Assembly: GCF_014695575.1 (NCBI RefSeq) | Contig: NZ_JACJOO010000084.1 | Location: 62,001-126,000, forward strand | Length of the DNA stretch: 64,000 nucleotides | Direction of reading: 5' to 3' | DNA from: Leptolyngbya sp. FACHB-8 | Lineage (GTDB): Bacteria; Cyanobacteriota; Cyanobacteriia; Elainellales; Elainellaceae | Part shown: positions 43,547 through 52,287 of the stretch, one piece after another | Numbering within the stretch: position 1 is the first letter of the stretch | How the letters are laid out: every line of letters begins with the position of its first letter | Program-made: the position numbers and the translations under genes | Notes under the pieces: generated by a model | What the model was told of the DNA's origin: nothing | What the model saw: the letters and a program-made list of their open reading frames with translations, nothing else | Database searches by the model: none

Positions 43547-44311
43547 ATGCACGCTTACGCCCAAACGAATTTACAGCTTTACAATCAGCTAGTTGAGGCT
43601 AATTATTCTGAGCCCGATTTGCAGTATGTCTTGAAGGGATACGAACTCGCTATCACACTCTTCTCAGGACGTTATCGCGCAAATGGCAAACCCTTTCTGG
43701 CACACCTGGTAGGAACAGCCAGCATCCTTGTAGCCCAAAAAGCTCCCATCCAGGTTGTTGTAGCAGGTCTTCTCCATGCTGCCTATGCTCAGGGAAACTT
43801 TGGCAGCGATCGCAACGGAGTAACCAAGACAAACCAGAAGACTGTCATCGCTGCTGTTGGCGCAGAAATAGAATCCCTCATAGCACACTACACGGCTTTT
43901 CCATGGAACGTGCAGTCTATGGAGAAAACCCTTGAGAACATCTCAACGCTAACGCCAGTTGAACAGCAAATTATTCTCATACGCCTTGCTAATGATCTGG
44001 AAGATCATTTGGATTTCGGGATGCTTTACTGCCAGAAGCTAGAGACTGCTCCTATAGCAGACGAAATTGCTCTGGCTACCAAAATAGGTAACATCTTAGG
44101 CTATGCATCTCTGGTAAAAGAACTCAGTCAAACCTTCCAGGAAAGCACTACCGTTGCTGTTCCCAATGTCCTGAAACGTAACGAAAAGGTCTCTTTCAAC
44201 AGTTCGCCTCAGGCCCAATCGTCCTCAGCCCAGTGGCAAATCCTTAAAAATCGGCTTCCTAGCCCAATCGTTTCAAGCCTCAAACAAGCCCGAGCCTTCT
44301 TGCGCACTTAG
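43547..44311 (+). CDS. Degenerate HD-like (RelA/SpoT hydrolase-like) protein
   Basis: The 254-residue protein has the layout of an HD phosphohydrolase: ANGKPFLAHLVGTASILV, VVVAGLLHAAYAQGNFG and IILIRLANDLEDHLD. The second motif, normally HD, is His-Ala, so the metal site looks broken. It resembles proteins I recall as DUF6817 found near glycan genes; function unknown. The C-terminal 60 residues are Ser/Gln-rich and basic. A 101-bp MITE-like element has inserted into its stop codon: the stop is now TAG, formed from TA of the target and the first G of the element, where TAA (TTA-AAC target) is reconstructed. Confidence 0.7.
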   Translation: MHAYAQTNLQLYNQLVEANYSEPDLQYVLKGYELAITLFSGRYRANGKPFLAHLVGTASILVAQKAPIQVVVAGLLHAAYAQGNFGSDRNGVTKTNQKTVIAAVGAEIESLIAHYTAFPWNVQSMEKTLENISTLTPVEQQIILIRLANDLEDHLDFGMLYCQKLETAPIADEIALATKIGNILGYASLVKELSQTFQESTTVAVPNVLKRNEKVSFNSSPQAQSSSAQWQILKNRLPSPIVSSLKQARAFLRT

Positions 44312-44411
44312 GAGATTTCCAGATAAGAACTTCCCCATTATTTGGAAAAAAGGCGCGGCTTCGCCGCGCCTTTTTTCCAAATAATGGGGATATTGTTTCT
44401 CAGAAATCTCC
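44311..44411. mobile_element. 101-bp MITE-like element (subfamily a, copy 2)
   Basis: Identical to the reverse complement of 32472-32572 in the shell and stem. Arms of 27 bp pair perfectly around TTC (44360-44362). TTA flanks it (44308-44310 and 44412-44414), the complement of the TAA seen at other copies. Its first base completes the stop codon of the preceding gene. Confidence 0.9.
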
Positions 44412-44422
44412 TTAAACGGGTA

Positions 44423-44490
44423 AGAGACGGTTTGAAACGTTGATTTTTCATGCGCTATGTCACAGAAAATCAGCGTTTCAAACCGTCTCT
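44423..44490. repeat. 25-bp hairpin between two MITE-like elements
   Basis: AGAGACGGTTTGAAACGTTG and the next five bases (44423-44447) pair with 44466-44490 with one mismatch. The GTTGATTTTTC segment resembles the hairpin at 36693-36729. Confidence 0.6.
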
Positions 44491-44492
44491 AA

Positions 44493-44593
44493 GGAGGTTT
44501 CTGCATAAGAATTTACCCAGAATGTTGGTGCTTTGCCCGCTTCGCGAGCAAAGCACCAACATTCTGGGGGTAATTTCATTACTGGAAATCTCC
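44493..44593. mobile_element. 101-bp MITE-like element (subfamily b, copy 1)
   Basis: Ends GGAGGTTTC and GAAATCTCC with TAA on both sides (44490-44492 and 44594-44596). The stem GAATGTTGGTGCTTTGC pairs with its complement across a TTCG-containing loop with one mismatch. It lies 81 bases from another family member. Confidence 0.88.
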
Positions 44594-44644
44594 TAAGACA
44601 ACGGGCGTGACTGAAAACACCCCTTGTCTTAGAGTTTATTAGAG

Positions 44645-45985
44645 CTAACCAGCAGAGCCCGTTGCATTGACTCCATCGCCTTCCGTGCCGAAATGCCAGA
44701 GCACGGCAGCGGCTTCAGCACGAGAGACGGGCTTTTTCGGCTGGAACAATGTAGTGAAGCCAAATGCCCGGCGAATATTAGACAAATCTGAGTTCTGGAA
44801 ATCCGCCAGCACCGCCTTTTGAGCCCGAGGTTCAATTTGGCCCACATCCTGAAAACCCCAGGTTTGTTGAATCGCATCCAGGCTTGCCTGGGGCAATGCT
44901 TGCCGCGTATCCAATGGCACCTTCCAGAGTATTAAGTCCTCCCGAGTCAGCGGATCATTGGGGCGGAAACGGACGGTGGTACTGCTACCTGATAGAGGAC
45001 TGGGAATGAGCCCCGCGTTCGCCAAGCCCTGGATCGCGGCAAAGTCCGGGTCGGAGGTAGGAACATCCTGGAATGTGGGGCGATCGCTCGCCACTGCCAA
45101 CCGGATCTGCTTCCCTGACGCATCGTTAAATAACGCGTTATTCGTTGCGACTAACCATCGCGCGTACTCTCGCCGGGTGATCGTCTGATTCGGCTTAAAC
45201 TCCTCGGGGTTTTGCGTCACTTTCAGCACCCCCAAATTCGCCAGGTCGCTAATGTAGGAACGCAACTCCGTAGGAGCCTGATCAATATCCGAAAAACTTT
45301 GTGGGCTCCCGGCAGGGCTAGGACGAGCAGACGCAGAGGCGTTAGGAGAAGGTCGGGTTGCCCAACTATCCGTCAGAGGTGCTTCTGTTTCTCCATTGTT
45401 AGCACTTCCAACCGTCGCGTCTCCTGGTGCGGCATCGGCGGTCGTACCCGAAGAACCGTAGCTCAGGGTAAATTCCGTCAAGGCTTCAGGACTGGGGGAC
45501 ACTGAAGGGGAAGGACTGCCTTCTGGGGAAGCCTGAGGGGAATCAGGTGACGTCTCAGGTGAGGGGCTGCCAGCTAGAGACGCATCCGCGAGTACCAGAC
45601 GCACCTCCAATCCATCTCGGGTGGCAAACAGGCGTGTCTCGTTGTCCGACTCCAGGCTCCAGCCATCTTTCTGAAACTCCTGTCGGTAAAACTGCGCCAC
45701 CTGCGCCGCAGCATCTCGCGTTGCCCACAGGGTCTGCACCTGGGAAGTCGCTCCACTGGTTCCACTACTGTCACCCGTGACCGATCGCAACACGGCCCCC
45801 GGGTACTGCGGAATCTCCTGAGGAAAATCTGGCGGCAAATTGGCCGTGGCTTGCAGATCGTTTGTCCCCTGTTGCAACTGCGGGTCAGGAGCAAAGGCTC
45901 CCTGTAGCCCTCCGCCTGCACAGGAACTCAGCGGCAGCACCACCGCCATCAGGATTCCAGCCCACACTGCTGAACGTCGCACCAC
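44645..45985 (-). CDS. S-layer homology (SLH) domain lipoprotein
   Basis: A 446-residue exported protein. The start (GTG) leads into a signal peptide ending in the lipobox LPLSSC. Residues about 35-135 form a compact domain (PDFPQEIPQYPGAVL, WATRDAAAQVAQFYRQEF). A Ser/Pro-rich low-complexity linker (SPSPETSPDSPQASPEGSP type) follows. The C-terminal 200 residues hold about three SLH motifs (DISDLANLGV-like, FQDVPTSDPDFAAIQGLANAG, PLTREDLILW, PVSRAEAAAVLWHF). SLH domains bind wall-linked polymers, so it should tether the outer envelope layers. Two MITE-like elements lie just downstream. Confidence 0.85.
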   Translation of the reverse strand: MVRRSAVWAGILMAVVLPLSSCAGGGLQGAFAPDPQLQQGTNDLQATANLPPDFPQEIPQYPGAVLRSVTGDSSGTSGATSQVQTLWATRDAAAQVAQFYRQEFQKDGWSLESDNETRLFATRDGLEVRLVLADASLAGSPSPETSPDSPQASPEGSPSPSVSPSPEALTEFTLSYGSSGTTADAAPGDATVGSANNGETEAPLTDSWATRPSPNASASARPSPAGSPQSFSDIDQAPTELRSYISDLANLGVLKVTQNPEEFKPNQTITRREYARWLVATNNALFNDASGKQIRLAVASDRPTFQDVPTSDPDFAAIQGLANAGLIPSPLSGSSTTVRFRPNDPLTREDLILWKVPLDTRQALPQASLDAIQQTWGFQDVGQIEPRAQKAVLADFQNSDLSNIRRAFGFTTLFQPKKPVSRAEAAAVLWHFGTEGDGVNATGSAG

Positions 45986-46148
45986 GATGTAGCCCTAACC
46001 TAATGTTTTGTAACAGCACTCCTACGCTAGCGCATCGGATAACGTGTCGGCGCAATTTTCTAGCTTGAGAAATAACGTACTACCATTTTTGGGATAGAGA
46101 CGCCACATGCAGCCTCTCTGTCCTCAAGCCCACAGCTATTACTGCAGG

Positions 46149-46967
46149 TTAAAGAAACGACAATTGGGCCCCGCCTTGCTCCTCATCGTAGAGCCGTTCA
46201 ACATCTCCCCGGCGATACATGGGCACGCTTCCCTGGCCCCGATTTGACCAGCGATACTCAACTCCGGCTTTTTCCATACGCGATCGCCCTTCCCCTTGAG
46301 AGCAACCTAACAACTGTGCCGCTAATTTCAGGGGCATCCACTGTCGGGAAAATCGCCGCAACAAGGCCGCATCGGATTCGTTCTGAATCTCGGTCAGTAA
46401 CCTTTCTGCTAACAGCCAGCACGCCTCCGTATCTGCCGCCGCCCGGTGCGATCGCCCTACCGCAAACTCAAAGTGACGCACCAGTGCCGGCAGACTGCGG
46501 GAGGGCAAGTCGGATAACATGAGCCGCGCTAGTTCCACGGTGCAAAGCTGTTCTGAGGCAGGACGGACAAATTCCTGATCGAGACGTTTATATTCGGCTT
46601 GAAGAAAGCCGTAATCGAAAGCTAAGTTGTGGGCCGTGAGGACCCCCTGGTTGAGCGATGACAGGAAATCGGGAAGGGCGATCGCTGCCACCGGAGCCTC
46701 ACAAACCATGGAGTTCGTAATCCCAGTAACATGCACAATTCTTTCAGGAATGCGTGTCTCTGGGTTGACCAACGTACTTTGACGATAGAAAACACCATCC
46801 TCCAGCCGAGCCTGAAGAATAGCAATTTCAGTGATCCGGTTATAGGCCGGAATGTGGCCTGTTGTTTCTAAATCCACTACTGTCAAAGGCCGCTGGCTAA
46901 TCTGCCGATAAAATGCCAGCAGATCAGAGGAGAGCATAGCTCCAGTGAATTTCTCTTGTTTCCCCAC
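46149..46967 (-). CDS. DnaQ-like 3'-5' exonuclease
   Basis: The 272-residue protein has an N-terminal DEDDh exonuclease domain: VVDLETTG (Asp/Glu pair), AHNLAFDYGFL and GRSHRAAADTEA (His and Asp). Residues about 195-272 are an added domain ending in SVPMYRRGDVERLYDEE, perhaps a small winged or DNA-binding module. It is not fused to a polymerase. The start is uncertain: GTG at 46967 has AAGGA upstream; ATG at 46937 is 10 codons later. A proofreading, repair or RNA-trimming role is possible. Confidence 0.85.
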   Translation of the reverse strand: MGKQEKFTGAMLSSDLLAFYRQISQRPLTVVDLETTGHIPAYNRITEIAILQARLEDGVFYRQSTLVNPETRIPERIVHVTGITNSMVCEAPVAAIALPDFLSSLNQGVLTAHNLAFDYGFLQAEYKRLDQEFVRPASEQLCTVELARLMLSDLPSRSLPALVRHFEFAVGRSHRAAADTEACWLLAERLLTEIQNESDAALLRRFSRQWMPLKLAAQLLGCSQGEGRSRMEKAGVEYRWSNRGQGSVPMYRRGDVERLYDEEQGGAQLSFL

Positions 46968-47028
46968 GAAAACGAGTCCTTATCTCACCATGTATATTCA
47001 ATTACTAACAATTTCAGGCACCTGTTAA

Positions 47029-47129
47029 GAAAATTTCCAGTAATAAAATTACCTCCGTGATGTGGGTGCTTTGCCCGCGAACCGGGCAAAGCACCCACAT
47101 CACGGGTAAATTCTGATGCAGAAATCTTC
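47029..47129. mobile_element. 101-bp MITE-like element (subfamily b, copy 2)
   Basis: The reverse complement aligns with 44493-44593 along its whole length. TAA flanks both sides (47026-47028 and 47130-47132). The stem is a perfect 25-bp or longer pairing around CGAAC, with paired substitutions relative to copy 1. Confidence 0.88.
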
Positions 47130-47185
47130 TAAGGCTTCTAAACAGTTAACCGCAATGTTTTTTTAGGGCGATCGCTCCATAATTT

Positions 47186-47590
47186 TTAGTGATCATCACC
47201 TGCATATATCCACATGGGTTCTGTTTTCCCGGCCCTTGTAAACCCACATTTTTCGTAGAAGGTGATCGCCTCCTGATCGGCGACCAACATGTGCATATGC
47301 ATCCCCTCATACCGCTTCTTCAAAATCTCCATCATCCCTCGACCAATACCTTGCCCCTGATAGTCTGGACTCACTAAAAGATGGGGATAATAAACAACCA
47401 AAAATCCATCGGAGATTGCATTACCAATTCCAACCAGTTTCTCTCCATCCCACGCCGACACTAAACTATGGGAATTTATCAATGCTTGATAGAGAGCTTG
47501 AGGTTTTTGAGCCGAAGACCATCTGTTCGCTTCGTATAACGAAAGAATTTTATCAATTGAAATATCTCGCTTCTCTGAAAACGTAATCAT
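47186..47590 (-). CDS. GNAT-family N-acetyltransferase
   Basis: A 134-residue single-domain GNAT enzyme. The acetyl-CoA loop is LLVSPDYQGQGIGRGMMEIL (Q-x-x-G-x-G type), followed by ITFYEKCGFTRAG and a final MWIY. Substrate unknown. ATG at 47590. It lies between a MITE-like element and a stretch rich in small hairpins, with no operon partner. Confidence 0.88.
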   Translation of the reverse strand: MITFSEKRDISIDKILSLYEANRWSSAQKPQALYQALINSHSLVSAWDGEKLVGIGNAISDGFLVVYYPHLLVSPDYQGQGIGRGMMEILKKRYEGMHMHMLVADQEAITFYEKCGFTRAGKTEPMWIYAGDDH

Positions 47591-47823
47591 TACTGTTGCG
47601 ATTACTTACTACGGAAAGTTGATACTAAAAAGTGTTTTAAAGCTGGCTGAAAGGAACGTTTTTATGCGCTTCGCATATGAAGAATAGCTTTCAAAGCAAA
47701 CTCTGGGGGAAAGCGGCAGGGATCAAGCCATGTTTGAATGCAGACCAACTTAAACGGACGAGTATTCGCTCAAACTGAAGCAGCAAGCCTTTAGGCTTCA
47801 AATAGAAAACGGCTTCAAAAGTG

Positions 47824-47855
47824 AATAGGGAGCGAATAGCTATTCGCTCCCTATT
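47824..47855. repeat. 16-bp perfect palindrome without loop
   Basis: AATAGGGAGCGAATAG (47824-47839) is followed directly by its complement (47840-47855). The rest of the 47591-47932 spacer holds another imperfect hairpin near 47650-47700 and no gene. Confidence 0.6.
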
Positions 47856-47898
47856 AGCCTTGGGTTCAAGATACTTGAAAAGCCCGGCAATCATCTAA

Positions 47899-47923
47899 TT
47901 TTGAGGGGCAATGCCCCTCAAAA
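47899..47923 (-). terminator. Intrinsic terminator of crhR
   Basis: TTTTGAGGGGC (47899-47909) pairs with GCCCCTCAAAA (47913-47923) around AAT, 9 bases past the crhR stop codon on the minus strand. Confidence 0.75.
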
Positions 47924-47932
47924 CCAGGCAAA

Positions 47933-49399
47933 TTAGTGGGACTTGGGAGCCGAATGCTGCGGCGAAGCAGGGCGCGAACGCGGGATCGGTTTCTTCTGAG
48001 GCCGAGGCACATCAGAACCAGAGCCAGAGCCAGAGCGAGACCGCGAAGAGCGAGGCCGGGGAGATTCTGTGGGCTCATCTACCCAGATTTGATCGGACCG
48101 CATCCAGGCAGGACGGGTCTGGTCATAGGCCATTTGCAGAGCTGCCGCGGCGATCGCCCGAATGTCGTACTCTTCGCTCAGGTTCGACACGATCGGGAGG
48201 AAGGAGGCGAGGCGATCGCCCACCAACGCATCCCGCAATTGCGACTGCAGCGACTCCAGATGACGCGCTTCGATTTCGGCACGAGTTGGAATCTGGCCGA
48301 TTTCGAGCCGCTGCCGAGTGTGCTGCTCGATCTCCCGTAGCTTACGCTTATCCAGGGGATGCACAATCGATACCGCCGTACCTTCTTTACCGGCACGACC
48401 AGTACGACCAATCCGGTGAACGTAGCTTTCTACGGTGTCGGGCAAATCGAAGTTGACCACGTGGGTCAAGTCTTCAACGTGCAGACCCCGAGCTGCGATG
48501 TCGGTCGCCACTACCCAGCGCACCTGACGCTGACGGAAGCGGAGCAACAGACGCTCCCGTTGAGACTGGCTGAGGTCGCCATGGTATTCATCCACGCTGT
48601 AGCCGGCCGCTTGCAGTTGCCGGGTCAGATCCGCGGCGGTCTTCCGGGTCCGCACAAAAATCAGCGCAGATTCGGGATCTTCCAGTTCGAGGATGGGTTG
48701 CAGGGCACGAGCCTTGGTCCAACCACGGGGCACCATGTAGGCAATCTGGTTAATCCGAGTGGGGGTCGCCTTGGGCTGCTCAATCTGTACGGATACAGGA
48801 GTCTGTAGGAATTTGGCAGCCAATTCGCGGATGGTTGGATCCATCGTGGCCGAGAAGAAGGCGGTCTGACGCTGGGCCGGAGCCTTGCTCAGAATCTTCT
48901 CAACGTCCTGAATGAAGCCCATGTTGAGCATTTCATCCGCTTCGTCCAGTACCAACCAATTCAAGTCATTCAGTACTAGATCGCCCCGCTTGAGGAGGTC
49001 TAGCACACGACCGGGGGTACCCACAACGATTTGTGTGCCCCGTTGCAGACGGTTAATTTGAGCGTCAATCGCCTGACCACCGTAAACGGGCAGGACCCAA
49101 AGGCGGCGATCGGTACTCAGAGTACGAATCGATTGATAGACCTGAAGCGCCAGTTCACGGGTGGGCGTCAAAATCAGCGCCTGCACCGTAGGTTGATTCA
49201 GGTTCACTTGCTCCAGGATGGGTAGAGAAAACGCGGCGGTTTTTCCCGTACCCGTTTGTGCTAGGCCCACCACGTCCCGGCCGGACAGCAGATGGGGGAT
49301 CGCTTGAGCTTGAATGGGGGTGGGAGTCGTAAATCCAGCTTTTTCTAGGTGACGAACACGCGCCTCAGACAGGCCCAAGCTAGCAAAAGAAATTGTCAT
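47933..49399 (-). CDS. crhR: DEAD-box RNA helicase, CrhR-like
   Basis: A 488-residue RNA helicase. Motifs: Q motif (GFTTPTPIQAQAIP), Walker A AQTGTGKT (47-54), PTRELALQ, TPGRVLDLL, DEAD (152-155), SAT, DIAARGLHV and HRIGRTGRAG. A C-terminal domain and a basic Arg/Ser/Gly/Pro-rich tail (about residues 440-488) follow. It starts 9 bases after rimO. In Synechocystis the rimO-crhR operon is known, and CrhR is induced by cold and redox poise of electron transport. That order and strand are kept here, which supports the name. Confidence 0.92.
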   Translation of the reverse strand: MTISFASLGLSEARVRHLEKAGFTTPTPIQAQAIPHLLSGRDVVGLAQTGTGKTAAFSLPILEQVNLNQPTVQALILTPTRELALQVYQSIRTLSTDRRLWVLPVYGGQAIDAQINRLQRGTQIVVGTPGRVLDLLKRGDLVLNDLNWLVLDEADEMLNMGFIQDVEKILSKAPAQRQTAFFSATMDPTIRELAAKFLQTPVSVQIEQPKATPTRINQIAYMVPRGWTKARALQPILELEDPESALIFVRTRKTAADLTRQLQAAGYSVDEYHGDLSQSQRERLLLRFRQRQVRWVVATDIAARGLHVEDLTHVVNFDLPDTVESYVHRIGRTGRAGKEGTAVSIVHPLDKRKLREIEQHTRQRLEIGQIPTRAEIEARHLESLQSQLRDALVGDRLASFLPIVSNLSEEYDIRAIAAAALQMAYDQTRPAWMRSDQIWVDEPTESPRPRSSRSRSGSGSGSDVPRPQKKPIPRSRPASPQHSAPKSH

Positions 49400-49408
49400 T
49401 TAGTTTCC

Positions 49409-50776
49409 TCATCGAGTTTCAGCCGAGACACGGCTGAGCGCGCCTCGAAGTTGAGTTTGAACATCAGCAACCCGTCCATAAAGGTCGTAGGGGTCAGCCC
49501 CTTCGATTAGTACCGGCACCATCGTGCCGAGACGAGCATCACCCTGGACATAGACCAGGCCATCCACATCGGGAGAAAAGCGGGCCGATCGCCCAATCTT
49601 TTCGCCTGTGCCGGGATTTTCTTGTTCGATCAACACATCCACCACACGGCCAATCTCAGCCTGGTTACGCTTGAGGGAGATGGGTTGTTGGATTGCCATT
49701 AGTTGATCCCGTCGTGCATCCATCACATCTTGAGGAAGCTGGTTGGACAGGTCGTAGGCCGCGGTCCCTTCTTCCGGAGAGAAGGTGAACACGCCCACGT
49801 GGTCAAACTCATGGCGTTTTACAAACTGCGTCAGGTGCTCAAAGTGGGCATCGGTTTCACCGGGGAAACCCACAATAAACGTGGTACGAAACACAGCATT
49901 CGGCATCGCTTCACGAATGCGATCCATCAGGCGATCGTTGATATCGGCCTGCCAGGGACGATTCATCGCCTTCAGCACGTCTGGATGGGAATGCTGCAAG
50001 GGCAAATCCAGATAGGGCAGTACATTCGGCGTATCCTGAATGGCGGCAATCACATCGGAGGTGAGTCCGGTGGGATAGGCATAGTGCATCCGAATCCAGG
50101 GCACTTCCACCTCACCTAGAGCCCGTAATAGCTCGGCCAGGCGGGGTTTGCCGTAGAGGTCAAGGCCATAGTTGGTGGTGATCTGGGAAATCAGAATGAT
50201 TTCCTGAACCCCTTCCGCTGCCAATTGCTTGGCTTCGGTCACGATGGACTCGATGGAGCGCGATCGCTGATTTCCCCGCAAGTGGGGAATGATGCAAAAG
50301 GCGCAGCGATAGTCACAGCCCTCTGCCACCCGCAGATACGCCACCCCTTCTGTGGTGGTGCGATAACGCGGAATCGTCTCATCGGCGATAAAGGTGGGTT
50401 CCTTGGAAATCTCCTTGACCCGTTCCCCGGCCTCAGCCCGTTGCACGACTTCGACAATCTTTTGGTAATCTCCGGTGCCAACAACAGCTACAGCTTCAGG
50501 GATCTCGTCGAGCAGTTCCTGCTGAAAGTGCTGAGCCATGCAGCCCGTAATCACAATCTTCTTGTTCGCTTCTGCCAGCTCGACCAGGGTACGCACCGAT
50601 TCCTCACGGGCGGCCTGAATAAAGCTGCATGTATTCACAATAACGTAATCTGCCAATTCTTCGTTGGAGTCTACTGAATAGCCGGCCTGTACCAGCAAAC
50701 CCAGCATGTGTTCGGTATCGATACGGTTCTTCTCGCAGCCCAGGTGGGACACGGCAATTGTTGGCTTATCTCCCAT
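49409..50776 (-). CDS. rimO: Ribosomal protein S12 methylthiotransferase RimO
   Basis: The 455-residue radical-SAM enzyme methylthiolates the conserved Asp of ribosomal protein S12. The N-terminal cluster uses C14, C50 and C79 ([22 protein letters not shown]); the radical-SAM cluster is C154, C158 and C161 in [12 protein letters not shown]-terminal TRAM domain is present ([12 protein letters not shown]). Length is normal and no residue is missing. It is the first gene of the rimO-crhR pair, so helicase and ribosome modification are likely expressed together. Confidence 0.95.
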   Translation of the reverse strand: MGDKPTIAVSHLGCEKNRIDTEHMLGLLVQAGYSVDSNEELADYVIVNTCSFIQAAREESVRTLVELAEANKKIVITGCMAQHFQQELLDEIPEAVAVVGTGDYQKIVEVVQRAEAGERVKEISKEPTFIADETIPRYRTTTEGVAYLRVAEGCDYRCAFCIIPHLRGNQRSRSIESIVTEAKQLAAEGVQEIILISQITTNYGLDLYGKPRLAELLRALGEVEVPWIRMHYAYPTGLTSDVIAAIQDTPNVLPYLDLPLQHSHPDVLKAMNRPWQADINDRLMDRIREAMPNAVFRTTFIVGFPGETDAHFEHLTQFVKRHEFDHVGVFTFSPEEGTAAYDLSNQLPQDVMDARRDQLMAIQQPISLKRNQAEIGRVVDVLIEQENPGTGEKIGRSARFSPDVDGLVYVQGDARLGTMVPVLIEGADPYDLYGRVADVQTQLRGALSRVSAETR

Positions 50777-51300
50777 GCAGTTATGGCGAATCCTGAATAA
50801 TCTGTGGAACGGTCAAAGGATCATCCACCCTTTTCAGTCGAAGCGATCGCCAAACCCAGACATGGCAGAGACTGCCTCCTGGTTTTCTGATGAGAAGATC
50901 CCTCTGTTGCAATCGCATCCGTCTCCTGCAAGATATCTTAACGCATAGATGCATTACATAACTACACATTTTTTGGATATTCCTGGAGAGGGGAGACAAA
51001 ACCACGGCGTGGCCTCTCCTTTCTAGAAAGAGACAATTTTCGTCGAACTGACGTCCCTATCCGTTTGAACAACGTTGTAAAGCGGCGTCTGCCTACCTAA
51101 AACTTAGTAGATAGGCAGAATGCCCGTCTCGGAAAAGTTTCACACCCCTAAGAACGGATACCCCTGTGAGCATGACTGTTCATGTTCAAATTCAGATGCC
51201 CGGTACCGCTTCCTGTTAAAGTGATAGGGTTGTGGGTGCTCGTTTCAACGGGCTACCGCTGACTATTTGTACGTTTCAAGAGTCCAAAACGCCAGGCAAC
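50777..51300. other. Divergent spacer between rimO and btpA
   Basis: Two weak hairpins (GGAGAGG/CCTCTCC at 50985-51019; TCTGCCTA/TAGGCAGA at 51088-51119) and no supported gene. Promoters of rimO and btpA should lie here. Confidence 0.5.
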
Positions 51301-52158
51301 GTGGACCTAAAGCAAATCTTTAAAACCGATCGCCCCATTATTGGGGTTGTGCACTTGATGCCCCTGCCCACGTCACCCCGTTGGGGAGGCAGCCTCCGGG
51401 CCGTTATCGAACGGGCCGAACAGGAAGCTGTTGCCCTGGCTTCGGGTGGCGTGCATGGCTTGATCATTGAGAACTTTTTCGATGCACCTTTTCCGAAAGA
51501 TAGCGTTGACCCGGCTGTGGTCAGTGCTATCAGTTTGGCCGTGCATCGCCTCATGAATCTGGTCACCATTCCCGTGGGGATCAATGTGTTACGGAATGAT
51601 GCTCGGAGTGCAATGGCGATCGCCTCCTGTGTGGAAGCTCAATTCATTCGTGTGAATGTGCTCACCGGGGTCATGGCCACTGACCAGGGGTTGATTGAAG
51701 GGCAAGCTCATGAGCTCCTGCGCTATCGGCGAGAATTGGGCAGCGATGTCAAAATTCTGGCTGATGTGCTGGTAAAACATGCCCGCCCATTGGGCTCTCC
51801 AAATCTTACGACCGCCGTTCAAGAAACGATTCAGCGTGGCTTAGCTGATGGGGTCATCCTGTCGGGTTGGGCCACAGGTAGTCCTCCTAGCTTGGAGGAT
51901 TTGGAGTTGGCGAGCGCCGCGGCCAACGGAACACCTGTTTTTATTGGAAGTGGGGCGAACTGGGATAACATCCCTCGGCTGATTCAGGCGGCGGATGGGG
52001 TAATCGTGTCAAGCTCGCTGAAACGACGCGGACAGATTGAACAGCCGATTGATCCAATTCGGGTAAGCCAGTTTGTGGAAGCAATGGAACGCTCCATTAA
52101 TGCAGATCCCCGCTTAACTCCGCCGATGCCAACCTTCCCCGTTTCAGAAACACTTTAA
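51301..52158 (+). CDS. btpA: Photosystem I biogenesis protein BtpA
   Basis: The 285-residue TIM-barrel-like BtpA family protein is needed to stabilise the photosystem I reaction centre in Synechocystis, bound to the thylakoid surface. The start region FKTDRPIIGVVHLMPLPTSP and RWGGSL, then GLIIENFFDAPF and GADGVIVSSSLKRRG-like C-terminal blocks, match the family. GTG at 51301 gives the usual DLKQIFKT start; the open frame runs 23 codons further upstream. Related SgcQ proteins exist in heterotrophs, so a distinct ancestral activity is likely. Confidence 0.93.
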   Translation: MDLKQIFKTDRPIIGVVHLMPLPTSPRWGGSLRAVIERAEQEAVALASGGVHGLIIENFFDAPFPKDSVDPAVVSAISLAVHRLMNLVTIPVGINVLRNDARSAMAIASCVEAQFIRVNVLTGVMATDQGLIEGQAHELLRYRRELGSDVKILADVLVKHARPLGSPNLTTAVQETIQRGLADGVILSGWATGSPPSLEDLELASAAANGTPVFIGSGANWDNIPRLIQAADGVIVSSSLKRRGQIEQPIDPIRVSQFVEAMERSINADPRLTPPMPTFPVSETL

Positions 52159-52171
52159 AGCTTAAAAACTT

Positions 52172-52209
52172 AAAAAAAGAGTGGGGGCTAATGTTCCCAC
52201 TCTTTTTTT
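52172..52209 (+). terminator. Intrinsic terminator of btpA
   Basis: AAAAAAAGAGTGGG (52172-52185) pairs with CCCACTCTTTTTTT (52196-52209), 13 bases past the stop codon. Confidence 0.88.
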
Positions 52210-52287
52210 ATCTTTACAAATTCGGCCCCATCGTTCGCATCTGGAGTTTTCTGGAGCTTTCTGGAAATTTCGTTCGAGGCTCGCATC

